DNA of 64,000 nt, from NCBI RefSeq assembly GCF_019047785.1, contig NZ_CP077290.1, positions 3,038,001-3,102,000 of the forward strand, given 5' to 3'. This document shows, piece after piece, positions 43,882 to 53,590 of the stretch. Made by a program: the position numbers and the translations under genes. The notes below the pieces were generated by a model. The model searched no databases. It worked only from the letters and a program-made list of their open reading frames with translations, and was not told the DNA's origin. Source of the stretch: Enterobacter cancerogenus. GTDB lineage: Bacteria > Pseudomonadota > Gammaproteobacteria > Enterobacterales > Enterobacteriaceae. Numbering within the stretch: the first letter of the stretch is position 1; each line of letters begins with the position of its first letter.

Positions 43882-45633
43882 ATGGAAAACAGTGAGACGC
43901 TGTCGCTCCCGGCGCGTGGTGCCGTGGTACTTGCCGGCGCATTGCAGGGAGCGCTGTGCTACGCGGTGACCTGGTACATCGACTATGCCAGCTTGCCGTC
44001 CAACACGCTGTGGCTGCTGTGCCTGATACCCGCCACGGTGGTGATGACCACCACGCTGGCGCTTTCGGTCACGTCGCTCAACGCCCGTTTTTTATGGCTG
44101 GCGTTAGGGGGGCTCGGCGCTGTCGTGGCGGGCATGGGAGCCTGGCTTAAAGGGTCCTTGTCGGGGCTTGGGCAGTGGGACGTGAGGGAGACGCTGCTCT
44201 TTTTTGGCTTTCATCTCCTGCTGATGACGCTGTTTATCCTGCCCTGGATCCAACGGCGTCTTGCGCCAGAAGGGGCCTTTTACAGCGATTTCTATGCCAG
44301 AAACTGGCAGAACGCGCTGACGATAGCCATCGTTTTTGTCTCTAACGGCCTGTTCTGGCTGGTGCTTTTCCTGTGGGCTGAACTCTTTAAGCTCATCGGC
44401 ATCGCATTTTTCGAACGGCTTTTCTTTGATACGGCCTGGTTTATTAGCCTCTCATTCGGCATCGTTTCGGCGAGTGCGGCCGTGCTGGCCCGTGTGCAGG
44501 TGCGGCTCATCGCCGCATTGCAGCATCTGCTCACGCTTATCGCCACCGGCCTGCTGCCGTTGACGGCGGCGCTGGCGTTGCTCTTTATCGGCGCATTGCC
44601 TTTCGTGGGCCTGGATACCATTTCAACCCGCATCTCCGCAGCGGGCCTGCTCACGACGCTGGCGTTACTGTTGCTGCTTCTGGTGACGGTCGTCTGGCAT
44701 CCGCAGCGCCGCACGTTGCCTTACTACTCTGCACTGAACGCTTTGGTTCGCCTGGCGGTGATCGTTGTGCCGGTTTATCCCGTTCTGGCCGCATGGGCAC
44801 TCTGGCTGCGCATTTCACAGTACGGCTGGTCGCCCGATCGCCTGTACGGCACGTTGGTCACTATGGTGGCGCTGGTGTGGGCGGTCGGTTTTTGCGTCAG
44901 CGTCCTTTTCTACCGTCGTGAATCGCAGAGGCTCCAGGCGTACGTCACGCCAGCGACAGGGTTGCTCTCACTGCTCTTTCTGATGTTGATCCACACCCCC
45001 GTGCTCGACCCGTGGCGCATTAGCGTGAACAGCCATATGGCGCGCTACAAGGAAGGGCGGATCTCGGCAGATCAGATAAGCCTGTATATGCTCAGCCACA
45101 GCGGGCGTAAGGGACGAGAGGCGCTGGAAATGCTGCAAAACGATCCGCAGTTTATTTCAAACCCTAAGCGCCAGCGCGAGCTTAATGGTCTTCTCTCTGG
45201 AAACCGTGGCGGGGCGGAGAAAATGACCGCCGCGATGCTGGAAAAGCAGGTCCAGCTCGCGCCGGGAATGGCCCGTCCTGACAAAGGATTATGGCAAGCC
45301 ATGCTCAGCAATCAGTATCGCTTTGAGAGCTGTGATAGCGCCCAGGGTAACTGTTTGCTCATGTCGCTCGATCTCAACGGAGACGGCAAACCGGAAGCGG
45401 TACTGTATCAATTCACCGATCGCACTATCGCGGCTTACACACAAACAGACACGGGCTGGAGGATAGCCGGAGATGCGTGGAAAATGCCGGAGGCATTGAC
45501 CAGAGAAGAACTCGACCGCGCATTACGGCAGGGGAGGGTGAAATCTATCGTGAAACCCTGGGCGGATATTGAGATTTTCGGGGAGCGTGTCGACATGAGT
45601 TACGACAGTTACAACAACGCGCAGTGGCGCTAA
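43882..45633 (+). CDS. yhgE: DUF4153 inner-membrane protein YhgE
   Basis: A 583-residue protein whose first 370 or so residues form about ten hydrophobic membrane segments (DUF4153). The C-terminal 200 residues are soluble, with a calcium-loop-like stretch DLNGDGKPEAVLY. Its function is unknown. Position between pckA and hslO matches E. coli yhgE. The ATG is preceded by AAGGGATG at acceptable spacing. Sequence is clearly more diverged from E. coli than its neighbours. Confidence 0.88.
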   Translation: MENSETLSLPARGAVVLAGALQGALCYAVTWYIDYASLPSNTLWLLCLIPATVVMTTTLALSVTSLNARFLWLALGGLGAVVAGMGAWLKGSLSGLGQWDVRETLLFFGFHLLLMTLFILPWIQRRLAPEGAFYSDFYARNWQNALTIAIVFVSNGLFWLVLFLWAELFKLIGIAFFERLFFDTAWFISLSFGIVSASAAVLARVQVRLIAALQHLLTLIATGLLPLTAALALLFIGALPFVGLDTISTRISAAGLLTTLALLLLLLVTVVWHPQRRTLPYYSALNALVRLAVIVVPVYPVLAAWALWLRISQYGWSPDRLYGTLVTMVALVWAVGFCVSVLFYRRESQRLQAYVTPATGLLSLLFLMLIHTPVLDPWRISVNSHMARYKEGRISADQISLYMLSHSGRKGREALEMLQNDPQFISNPKRQRELNGLLSGNRGGAEKMTAAMLEKQVQLAPGMARPDKGLWQAMLSNQYRFESCDSAQGNCLLMSLDLNGDGKPEAVLYQFTDRTIAAYTQTDTGWRIAGDAWKMPEALTREELDRALRQGRVKSIVKPWADIEIFGERVDMSYDSYNNAQWR

Positions 45634-45644
45634 CGCACTTTCTT

Positions 45645-45753
45645 GCCGGGTCTTGCCGGGTGGCGCTACGCTTACCCGGCCTACAATGAGCAATCATATC
45701 AAGAGATTGCACAATTATTTGTAGGCCCGTGCAAGCATAGCGCCGTCGGGCAA
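45645..45753. repeat. REP/BIME pair between yhgE and hslO
   Basis: A REP unit at 45645-45685 whose start contains a tandem duplication of TCTTGCCGGG (45641-45660), and a diverged facing unit at 45720-45753. They lie between convergent genes. Confidence 0.75.
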
Positions 45754-45765
45754 CAGACTCAGAGC

Positions 45766-46644
45766 TTAGTGAACCTGCGGATCCGCCGGAGAGGCGTTAT
45801 TGCGGATTTCCGCAATATCCATCGAATTGAACACGTAATGCGTGCCGCAGTAGTCACAGTGCATGTCGATTTCGCCGTCTTCCGCCATGATGCTGTCGAT
45901 CTCTTCATCTGGCAGGGTTTTCAGCGCGCCCGCACAACGTTCGCGGGAGCAGGTGCACTTAAACTCAACCGCCTGCGGATCGTAAACCGTCACTTCTTCT
46001 TCGTGATACAGACGCCACAGCACGTCGGTCGCTGACAGGGTAAACAGCTCCTCCGCTTTGATGGTTTCCGTCAGCGTCGCCAGGTGCTCGAAATCGTTGG
46101 TCTGCGCGTCCTGAGCAGGCAGAACCTGCAGCAGCATACCGCCAGCCGCCGGCTGGCCGTCCACTTCACCGGTGCGGATGAACAGACGGGTAGGCAGCTG
46201 TTCAGAACGCATGAAGTAATCTTCCAGACAGGCGGCCAGGGTATCGCCTTCCAGGCCGACAACGCCCTGATAGCGCTCGCCTTCTTCTGGTGAAATGGTG
46301 ATGACCAGGTAGCCATTACCCACCAGCGTTTTGAGGTCTGCGTTTTCAGGTACGTCGCCCTGAACGCGCGCCACGCCGCGCATCTGCTGCTGGTTGTTGC
46401 CGTTGATCACCGCCAGCGTCATCGGGCCATCGCCCTGCAGCTGCACGGTGATATCGCCTGCGAATTTCAGCGTGGCGGTCAGCAGGCTGGTGGCAACCAG
46501 CAGTTCGCCCAACAGGTTTTTCACCGGCAGCGGGTAGTTGTGGTTTTCCAGAATCTGTTTCCAGGTTTCGGATACGGTGACCAGCTCGCCGCGCACGGCG
46601 AATTGTTCAAACAGATAGCGGTGTAATTGGTCGTGTTGGGCCAT
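45766..46644 (-). CDS. hslO: Redox-regulated chaperone Hsp33
   Basis: A 292-residue cytosolic holdase activated by oxidation and unfolding. The C-terminal zinc and redox switch has four cysteines in KCTCSRERC and HCDYCGTHY. Two ATGs are available; 46644 is chosen because GAGAG lies six bases upstream of it, whereas the ATG at 46650 abuts that element. Forms a minus-strand group with hslR and yrfG. Confidence 0.96.
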   Translation of the reverse strand: MAQHDQLHRYLFEQFAVRGELVTVSETWKQILENHNYPLPVKNLLGELLVATSLLTATLKFAGDITVQLQGDGPMTLAVINGNNQQQMRGVARVQGDVPENADLKTLVGNGYLVITISPEEGERYQGVVGLEGDTLAACLEDYFMRSEQLPTRLFIRTGEVDGQPAAGGMLLQVLPAQDAQTNDFEHLATLTETIKAEELFTLSATDVLWRLYHEEEVTVYDPQAVEFKCTCSRERCAGALKTLPDEEIDSIMAEDGEIDMHCDYCGTHYVFNSMDIAEIRNNASPADPQVH

Positions 46645-46667
46645 TTTCATCTCTCGTGCAGGTGAGG

Positions 46668-47069
46668 TTATTCGCTCTCACCGTGTTTAAATTTCATCAG
46701 ATCGCGGCGCTCTTTCTTATCCGGTCGCCGGTCCGGGTGTGGCATCGTCAGCGCGTTCATTTTGCGCGCCAGCGCGGTTTTCTCGCGCTTCTCAATGCTT
46801 TCTGCCGTCTCTTCATAAAGCAAAACGGCTTCGGTTGCGGGGCGCCGCTGCTCGGTGATGGCTTTCACCACCACCGTTTTTTCATCGTTGCCCTGGCGAA
46901 GCGTCAGGGTGGCATTCAGTTCAACCAGCTTGCTCGGTTTGCTGCGCTGGCCGTTGTAATGCACTTTGCCGCCGTCAACCATTTCACGGGCAAGGGCTCG
47001 CGTTTTATAAAAACGGGCAGCCCACAGCCATTTATCCAGTCTTACCCCATCAACGGGCTTTTCTTTCAT
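46668..47069 (-). CDS. hslR: Ribosome-associated heat shock protein Hsp15
   Basis: A 133-residue S4-domain RNA-binding protein that rescues dissociated 50S subunits carrying nascent chains. The S4 fold is at the N-terminus ([20 protein letters not shown], residues 8-27), with a basic C-terminal tail. Length equals E. coli HslR. It overlaps yrfG by four bases. Confidence 0.96.
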   Translation of the reverse strand: MKEKPVDGVRLDKWLWAARFYKTRALAREMVDGGKVHYNGQRSKPSKLVELNATLTLRQGNDEKTVVVKAITEQRRPATEAVLLYEETAESIEKREKTALARKMNALTMPHPDRRPDKKERRDLMKFKHGESE

Positions 47070-47749
47070 GGCGTCTCCTTCACGGTGAGTGAGGGGATCA
47101 TCCGGCGATAATCGTTCAGCCCCGGATGCCGCACGTAGCTTTTCTCGGCCAGGCCAGAATCAGGATTGGTCACGCCCAGGCAGTAGCGGATCCCGAACGT
47201 GGCGGCCGCATCCAGAATCGGCTCACTGTCATCAATGAACAGGGTTCGCTCCGGCTGTAAACCGGTCTCTTCCGCTACCGCATGCCACAAACGCTGATCC
47301 TCTTTCGGATAACCAAATGTGTGGGTGGAAAGTAATAAATCAAGGTGCGCAGCAAGACCGGTGTGTTCCAGCTTCACGGCCAGGTTATGAGGATGCGCGT
47401 TGGTCAGCAAAATACGGCGCTTGCCGCTTGCTTTCAGGGCATCCAGGAACGGCACCGTGTCTTCACGCAAGACGGCGCGCGGCCCCTGCGTCGTCGTCAT
47501 GGCGCAAATATCCAGGCCGAGGCGCTCGCTCCAGTAATCAAGACAGTACCAGTTTAGCGTATGCTGCACCGCGCTATATTGCGAACGAATGAATTCCTGC
47601 GCTTCTGCGGCGGAGATACCCTGCTGCTCGCCATAGGTTTCCGGCACCAGCTTTTGCCAGAAGTAGTTATCAAAGGCGAGATCGAGCAGCGTGCCGTCCA
47701 TATCCAGCAGGACGGTATCGACGTCCTGCCAGGCGATATCAAGATGCAT
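47066..47749 (-). CDS. yrfG: GMP/IMP nucleotidase YrfG (HAD family)
   Basis: A 227-residue HAD-superfamily phosphatase; the E. coli homologue acts on GMP and IMP. The nucleophile motif is DMDGTLLD (residues 16-23), motif II is LLTNAHP, and the acidic motif is FIDDSEPI. About five residues longer at the C-terminus than E. coli YrfG. Stop codon overlaps the hslR start (ATGA). Confidence 0.94.
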   Translation of the reverse strand: MHLDIAWQDVDTVLLDMDGTLLDLAFDNYFWQKLVPETYGEQQGISAAEAQEFIRSQYSAVQHTLNWYCLDYWSERLGLDICAMTTTQGPRAVLREDTVPFLDALKASGKRRILLTNAHPHNLAVKLEHTGLAAHLDLLLSTHTFGYPKEDQRLWHAVAEETGLQPERTLFIDDSEPILDAAATFGIRYCLGVTNPDSGLAEKSYVRHPGLNDYRRMIPSLTVKETP

Positions 47750-47812
47750 AAGGGAAACTCCAGCCAGAAGAAACGTGCGCGACAGGGTAGCACATCTTGT
47801 CGCGCGGTGACG

Positions 47813-49951
47813 TTATCCGATCAGGCTCTCGGGGGCGGAGATAAGCTGAGGATTAAGGCAGTTTTCATAATATTGCTGGATGTCGGCCAGACGCGAACGC
47901 GAGCGCTGATAGCGGCGTACCGCCAGATAGCCGTTGCAAATAATGCACACCAGCATCGTGAGCATCAGCAGGGAGGTGCCAATGTAACGCCATAACCCGG
48001 CGCTATCCGGCATGCGGTGCAGGCCGATATGACGCGTGCCGTTGGCATCGGTATAAATCCCCGTCACGATCCCTTCTGCGGTGAACGGCGTTTGCATCAG
48101 CATCTGCGCCAGCCGCTGGAACTCACCCCACTGTTCCTGAGCAGGGTAGTCGTAAAGAGAGACCTGAGGATAAGGCTGGTCGACCAGGTCGCTGCCCTCA
48201 TCGCTGGCGATAACAAAGCCGCCCGGTGCCGGGCTGTTTAGTGCCTGCGCCGCACGAGTGGTTTCGCGCATCACGAACGGCGCGGTGGACGTTGCCACCA
48301 GGTTGTCCAGCGACTCGGCGCTGACCGGGCGCAGCAGCACGTTGACGCCATCCAGCCGTCCCGCTTCGGCGCGTTTCACCAGGGCATCCCAGTCTTTGCT
48401 GTTACCCAGGTTCACGAGGGCGTTTTTGAGGCGTACGCACTCGTCCTGAGCGGAACACAAATCCTCTGTCTTCAGCACGATTTCACCGAAGTCATCGAGC
48501 AGTACCATGCCGGATTTTTGAATTGCCGAGCGCAGCGCCGGGCTGACGCGAGAATCATCATCCGGTTTGGGATGAAGCTGGCGGTTGACCGTCTGGGTGA
48601 GCGCATTGGCTTTGGTGACGATATCCGATTCCGGTAACGGCAGGGGAGGCGCGTCGTTCCAGATAATTTGCGAACAGTCGAACGGCATAAACGGTGAATT
48701 CTGACGGGTGTTCCACGCGCCCGGCGCATGGATATTACACATGCCTGTGCCCTTCAGACGCAGCGTATCGCCTACGCGCACGCCCGCGTCGTCCAACTGT
48801 TTAACGCTGGTGGCTTCGACGGTTTGCGCCCCTTTAAACCACGACAGGGTGAATTTGATCGGCATATCCAGCGGAACGAAAAGCAGCAGCATCGCGAAGA
48901 CCAGTGCGGCCCCCCCGGCGATAACCGTGCTACGCAACCAGTGCTGAAGCGGGAAGTTTTTCACTTCATCATGCAGGGAGAGATACCGCCCCTGGCGCAC
49001 AACGTGGCGGTCGAGATAGATATCAATATCCGTTTTATGGCCTAAATCCTGGACGATCCACGGTTGCCAGTGGCGTGGGTAGATCAGATCGATAATGCCA
49101 AGCGAGATATTGTTGAGATGTTCCTGATCGTTCTCGCCGAACAACCCCCAGCGCTTTGGCGTTCCGCGCAGGCAGTGGATTTCACGCAGCGAAGTTTTCG
49201 CGGGAGGGGCATACAGGCCCCATAACCCGGCGGCCAGCAGCAGGATAGCCCCCCCGGCGAGCCATGGCACGAACACGTCGGGCGTGAGCAGGCAGAAGAA
49301 AAACAGCAGGAACGCGACCACGATCAGCACCGCTTCGCGGATGCCATCCGGGCGGCTCAGGGCGTACTCTTCATGCGTCTCCTGACGGATGTTCAGCAGC
49401 TCAATCTGCTCGGTCTCTTCACCCCGAATCGAGGCCTGCGTGGAGCTTGCACGCTCCAGCGCAAAGCGCGGCGCTTCCTGAACGTATTCGCTCAGGGTGT
49501 GGCCGTTAAGCGTAATCACTAGCGGAAGGGCGTCGGTATGGATCAGCTCTACGCTGTTCTCATCGTTGATGTACTGCTCCCAGAAAGGCGGCAGATGCAC
49601 CTCAACCGAGTCGAGGTAGTAGCGCCATTTATTGGGATCGTCGGTAGTGATGCCATAGCGGGTAATGGAACGCGTCACGCACAGCACCGTGTCGCTTTGC
49701 GCGTTCAGGTTGAGCGATACCGGCGCGGCAGTCGCCCCCGTCGGCCCGGGCGACTGCTGAGAGCGATTAAGCGTTTCAAGGTATTGTTCAACTGCGCTGC
49801 GTTCTTCTGGCGACAGCTTACGCGTGGTCGCGCCAGCAAAAGCGTTCAGGAAGGGCAGCCGATATCGGCGATGTACGCGACGCCTGTATAGCCACCCTGC
49901 AATCATTGCGCCGGCCAGCATAGCAGCGAGAAAAATCAAAATGGTGCTCAT
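47813..49951 (-). CDS. igaA: Rcs stress-response attenuator IgaA
   Basis: A 712-residue inner-membrane protein that restrains the Rcs envelope-stress phosphorelay. It has one membrane helix at the N-terminus (residues 3-20), a pair near residues 205-250, another near 340-358 and one near 655-675, around cytosolic and a large periplasmic region. Length is within one residue of E. coli YrfF. Loss is lethal in E. coli and Salmonella unless Rcs is off. The gene is intact. Confidence 0.96.
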   Translation of the reverse strand: MSTILIFLAAMLAGAMIAGWLYRRRVHRRYRLPFLNAFAGATTRKLSPEERSAVEQYLETLNRSQQSPGPTGATAAPVSLNLNAQSDTVLCVTRSITRYGITTDDPNKWRYYLDSVEVHLPPFWEQYINDENSVELIHTDALPLVITLNGHTLSEYVQEAPRFALERASSTQASIRGEETEQIELLNIRQETHEEYALSRPDGIREAVLIVVAFLLFFFCLLTPDVFVPWLAGGAILLLAAGLWGLYAPPAKTSLREIHCLRGTPKRWGLFGENDQEHLNNISLGIIDLIYPRHWQPWIVQDLGHKTDIDIYLDRHVVRQGRYLSLHDEVKNFPLQHWLRSTVIAGGAALVFAMLLLFVPLDMPIKFTLSWFKGAQTVEATSVKQLDDAGVRVGDTLRLKGTGMCNIHAPGAWNTRQNSPFMPFDCSQIIWNDAPPLPLPESDIVTKANALTQTVNRQLHPKPDDDSRVSPALRSAIQKSGMVLLDDFGEIVLKTEDLCSAQDECVRLKNALVNLGNSKDWDALVKRAEAGRLDGVNVLLRPVSAESLDNLVATSTAPFVMRETTRAAQALNSPAPGGFVIASDEGSDLVDQPYPQVSLYDYPAQEQWGEFQRLAQMLMQTPFTAEGIVTGIYTDANGTRHIGLHRMPDSAGLWRYIGTSLLMLTMLVCIICNGYLAVRRYQRSRSRLADIQQYYENCLNPQLISAPESLIG

Positions 49952-50277
49952 GCTTTCCCCATCTTACTTAATTTTCTTACAGGTGTAGTCAGTTGCACCT
50001 TTAAAAATGAAACAGAGTCTGTGGTTGGCTATCGGCAAGTAAGGAGTCGAACTTGAGCATTTTGAAGCGCATCCCAGTGATCGATGATGATAGCAAAGCC
50101 TGCCATGGCGCGATATCAGCAAATTCCTGGAAACATTTCAACCTCTTGACTTTTCTTTTGAATTGAGAACTACATCCTTTTACGTTGCAAGAATGTAAAT
50201 AAAGAACAATTGACATTGCCGAAACCGTGCGGCATATCGCACAATAAAGCCAGATCACACAGCAAAGACCCATCAAG
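49952..50277 (+). other. nudE upstream region with two short frames
   Basis: 326 bases without a recognised gene. An 11-codon frame (50007-50042, product MKQSLWLAIGK) ends at a stop overlapping AAGGAG, which lies six bases before a TTG opening a 37-codon frame (50053-50166). I do not recognise either peptide. The stretch 50140-50280 is AT-rich and contains the probable nudE promoter. Confidence 0.35.
50210..50238 (+). promoter_or_regulatory. Possible nudE promoter
   Basis: A perfect -35 TTGACA (50210-50215), 17 bases, then CATATC, a poor -10. It ends about 40 bases before the nudE start codon. Confidence 0.35.
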
Positions 50278-50838
50278 ATGAGCAAACCACTACAAAAACC
50301 CACCATTCTGCACGTTGAAACGGTCGCGAAATCGCGTCTGTTTAATGTCGAAAGCGTGGACCTGGAGTTCAGCAACGGTGTGCGTCGCGTTTATGAACGT
50401 ATGCGCCCGTCATCGCGCGAAGCGGTGATGATCATTCCCATCGTTGACGATCATCTGATTTTGATCCACGAATACGCTGTGGGAACGGAATCCTATGAGC
50501 TTGGGTTCCCGAAAGGGCTGATTGACCCGGGCGAGTCGGTGTTTGAAGCGGCAAACCGCGAGCTAAAAGAAGAGGCGGGTTTTGGCGCAAACGCGCTGTC
50601 GTTCCTCAAAAAACTGAGCATGGCACCGTCCTACTTTTCCAGCAAAATGAACATTGTGGTGGCGGAAGACCTCTACCCAGAATGGCTGGAAGGGGACGAG
50701 CCTGAGCCGTTGCCGCAGGTTCGCTGGCCGCTGGCGCATCTGATGGATCTGCTGGAAGAGCCGGACTTTACCGAAGCGCGTAACGTGAGCGCGCTGTTCC
50801 TGGTGCGGGAATGGCTGAAAGGACAGGGGCGGCTGTAG
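50278..50838 (+). CDS. nudE: ADP compounds hydrolase NudE
   Basis: A 186-residue Nudix hydrolase that splits ADP-ribose, Ap3A and NADH. The Nudix box spans residues 80-102 (GLIDPGES, then RELKEEAG). Length equals E. coli NudE. The ATG at 50278 has no strong Shine-Dalgarno; AAGACCCATCAAG precedes it. Divergent from igaA, convergent with mrcA. Confidence 0.95.
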   Translation: MSKPLQKPTILHVETVAKSRLFNVESVDLEFSNGVRRVYERMRPSSREAVMIIPIVDDHLILIHEYAVGTESYELGFPKGLIDPGESVFEAANRELKEEAGFGANALSFLKKLSMAPSYFSSKMNIVVAEDLYPEWLEGDEPEPLPQVRWPLAHLMDLLEEPDFTEARNVSALFLVREWLKGQGRL

Positions 50839-50847
50839 CCCATAAAA

Positions 50848-50885
50848 AAGCCGGGTGGCGGCGTCGCCTTACCCGGCCTGCGATG
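50848..50885 (+). repeat. Single REP element after nudE
   Basis: AAGCCGGGTGGCGGCGTCGC and onward to TTACCCGGCCTGCG. It immediately precedes the terminator hairpin at 50888. Confidence 0.8.
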
Positions 50886-50887
50886 TT

Positions 50888-50919
50888 ATGCCCGATTTTT
50901 ATCGGGCATTTTATTTTTT
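50888..50919. terminator. Terminator between nudE and mrcA
   Basis: ATGCCCGAT-TTTT-ATCGGGCAT with a T-rich plus-strand tail (TTTATTTTTT). Ends nudE and overlaps the mrcA stop codon. Confidence 0.85.
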
Positions 50920-53470
50920 AAAACAGCTCGTGCGTCTCGCCGTTATCAATCAGCTCTGTACCCACCTCATGCACCGCCTGCGTGGTTGGCTGGGTGCCTT
51001 CGATGAAATACTCTGCACGACTGTTGCCCCCGTTCGCCAGCTGCCCGGTGCTGCGGTCAATATTGACCGTCACTATGCCAGGTGGTGGCGTCAGCGGCTG
51101 CTCCGGCACTCCTTCCAGAACGGATTTCATGAACGCATCCCAGGCTGGCTGAGCGCTTTTTGCGCCGCCCTCATAACCGGAGATCTGATCTTTGATCGCG
51201 CCGGAAGCGGTGGTGCGGCCCAAATCGCGACGGTGATCGTCAAAGCCAATCCAGACGGAAGTCACCACGCCCGGGCCGTAACCGGAGAACCACGCGTCTT
51301 TCGAGCTGTTGGTGGTCCCCGTTTTCCCGCCGATGTCGTGGCGCTGCAAATCGCGCCCTGCACGCCAGCCGGTGCCCTGCCAGCCTGGCTCACCGAAGAT
51401 GTTGGTGTTCAGCGCGCTCTTAATCAGGAATGAGAGCGGAGTGTTGATCACGTGCGGCGCATACTCAGGCGCGCCGGTTTGCGCGACCAGCGCCTGGTTG
51501 GCCTGCTCCAACTGCGGCTGCGGTACGGTTGAATTCTGCTGCTCCTGAGAGATAGCCACATCTTCCATATCCTTGTTCTCAAGCACGTTCGACTTCGGCG
51601 TATCGCCGTAAATCACCGGAATATCGCACTCGGCACAGGCGATTTTCGGTTTGGCTTCGAACAGAACGCCGCCCTGGTCGTTCTCAATTTTACTGATGAA
51701 ATACGGATCGATCAGGAACCCGCCGTTTGCCATCACCGAGTACCCGCGCGCAACCTGCAGTGGGGTAAACGAGGCTGAACCCAGCGCCAGCGATTCGGTG
51801 TGAACGATGTTCTGCGCCGGGAAGCCGAAACGCTGCAGATACTCTGCGGCATAATCAACGCCCATCGCGCGCATCGCGCGTACCATCACCACGTTTTTCG
51901 ACTGTCCCAGCCCCTGACGCAGGCGAATAGGGCCTGCATACTGCGCTGGCGAGTTTTTCGGCTGCCAGTCGGAACCGGCCCCGGCATCCCAGCGGGAAAT
52001 CGGCACGTCGTTGAGGATGCTGGCGAGCGTCAGGCCTTTATCCATCGCCGCGGTGTAGAGGAACGGCTTGATGTTCGAGCCAACCTGACGCAGTGCCTGG
52101 GTGGCACGGTTAAACTTGCTCTGGTTGAAATCAAACCCGCCGACCAGGGCGATCACCGCACCGTTTTGAGGATTGATTGACACCAGCGCGGAGTTCACGT
52201 CCGGCACCTGCGCCAGCCACCAGGCATCACCCACCTGGCGAACCCAGATCTGCTGACCCGTCTGGACGGCGTCGGTCACTTTACGTGGCGTTGGCCCCTG
52301 CAGGGTGTCAGACCGGTACGGTCGTGCCCAGCGAATGCCCTCCATGCGCAGCGATACCGAGGTACCGTCGGCCAGCATGGCCACCGCTTCCTGCGGATCG
52401 GCCTGGGTAACAACCGCAGGCAGCAGCGGGCCGTAGGTCGGCAGCGATTTCAGCGAGTCGGTGATTTTTTTGCTGTCCCATGCGCTTTCGCCCACTTTCC
52501 ACAGCACGTTCGACGGACCGCGATAGCCGTGGCGCATGTCATAATCCATCACGTTGTTACGCACCGCCTGCTGCCCCGCCTGCTGACCTTTGCGGGTCAC
52601 CGTGGTGTAAACGCGATAGCCATCTTCATAGGCTTTCTCACCGTAACGCCTGACCATTTCCTGGCGAACCATTTCCGTGAGATACGGCGCGGAAAACGCG
52701 ATCTCCGGGGCATGGTAGTTGGCATCGATAGCATCGCTGCGCGCCTGGTCATACTCGTTCTGGCTGATATAGCCTTCGCTCAACATACGCGACAACACAA
52801 CGTTACGACGCGCCGTGGCACGTTCCAGCGAGTACAGCGGGTTAAACGTTGAAGGCGCTTTCGGCAGGCCCGCGATAGTCGCCATTTCGCTTAAGGTAAG
52901 CTGCTCGATAGGCTTACCGAAATAGACCTGCGCCGCCGCCCCCACGCCATAGGCGCGGTAGCCCAGATAGATCTTGTTGAGGTAAAGCTCAAGGATCTCA
53001 TCTTTGCTCAGCAGTTGCTCAATGCGGATGGCGAGGAACACCTCTTTAATCTTACGCATCAGCGTCTTTTCAGGGCTGAGGAAGAAGTTACGCGCCAACT
53101 GCTGCGTAATGGTACTCGCCCCCTGCGACGCATGGCCGGAGAACAGCGCGACGCTGGCGGCGCGGAAAATCCCCACCGGATCGACACCGTGGTGCTCGTA
53201 AAAACGGCTGTCCTCGGTGGCAATAAAGGCCTTCACCATGACGGGCGGAATTTGGTTTAAGGTCAACGGGATACGGCGTTTTTCGCCATATTGCGCCATG
53301 AGCTCGCCATCGGCGCTATAGACCTGCATTGGGATCTGGAGACGCACATCGCGAAGCGTGGCGACATCAGGCAGCTGCGGCTCAATAAATTTGTACAAAC
53401 CATAAATCGAGCCTGCTCCCAGCAGAATGCAACAGACTGCAAGGATCAATAAATACTTTACGAACTTCAC
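50918..53470 (-). CDS. mrcA: Penicillin-binding protein 1A
   Basis: An 850-residue bifunctional peptidoglycan synthase anchored by one N-terminal membrane helix. The GT51 glycosyltransferase domain has EDSRFYEHHGVD and GASTITQQLARN. An OB-like insert follows, then the transpeptidase with the active serine in SNIKPFLY, a later SxN motif and KTGTTNSSKD. The start is a GTG at 53470 (product MKFVKYLLIL), with GGGA eight bases upstream; a second in-frame GTG at 53494 would add eight residues. Divergent from hofM. Confidence 0.95.
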   Translation of the reverse strand: MKFVKYLLILAVCCILLGAGSIYGLYKFIEPQLPDVATLRDVRLQIPMQVYSADGELMAQYGEKRRIPLTLNQIPPVMVKAFIATEDSRFYEHHGVDPVGIFRAASVALFSGHASQGASTITQQLARNFFLSPEKTLMRKIKEVFLAIRIEQLLSKDEILELYLNKIYLGYRAYGVGAAAQVYFGKPIEQLTLSEMATIAGLPKAPSTFNPLYSLERATARRNVVLSRMLSEGYISQNEYDQARSDAIDANYHAPEIAFSAPYLTEMVRQEMVRRYGEKAYEDGYRVYTTVTRKGQQAGQQAVRNNVMDYDMRHGYRGPSNVLWKVGESAWDSKKITDSLKSLPTYGPLLPAVVTQADPQEAVAMLADGTSVSLRMEGIRWARPYRSDTLQGPTPRKVTDAVQTGQQIWVRQVGDAWWLAQVPDVNSALVSINPQNGAVIALVGGFDFNQSKFNRATQALRQVGSNIKPFLYTAAMDKGLTLASILNDVPISRWDAGAGSDWQPKNSPAQYAGPIRLRQGLGQSKNVVMVRAMRAMGVDYAAEYLQRFGFPAQNIVHTESLALGSASFTPLQVARGYSVMANGGFLIDPYFISKIENDQGGVLFEAKPKIACAECDIPVIYGDTPKSNVLENKDMEDVAISQEQQNSTVPQPQLEQANQALVAQTGAPEYAPHVINTPLSFLIKSALNTNIFGEPGWQGTGWRAGRDLQRHDIGGKTGTTNSSKDAWFSGYGPGVVTSVWIGFDDHRRDLGRTTASGAIKDQISGYEGGAKSAQPAWDAFMKSVLEGVPEQPLTPPPGIVTVNIDRSTGQLANGGNSRAEYFIEGTQPTTQAVHEVGTELIDNGETHELF

Positions 53471-53590
53471 CGGAGATTTCCCATTTGGTTTCACTTGGGC
53501 AGTTTCTAAACAATCGCGCGGTAGTATAAAGGCAAGCCTGATTCATTGATATAGCCGTCAACCTGACGGGCGATAAGGAGATCGTGAAGC

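Noticed and set aside
50041..50056. GTCGAACTTG-type sequence resembling part of a tRNA T-arm upstream of nudE.
   Set aside because: No acceptor, D-arm or anticodon stem can be built around it on either strand.
50001..50375. A 124-codon minus-strand frame upstream of and into nudE.
   Set aside because: It overlaps the conserved N-terminus of nudE, lacks a ribosome-binding site, and its cysteine-rich text has no recognisable pattern.
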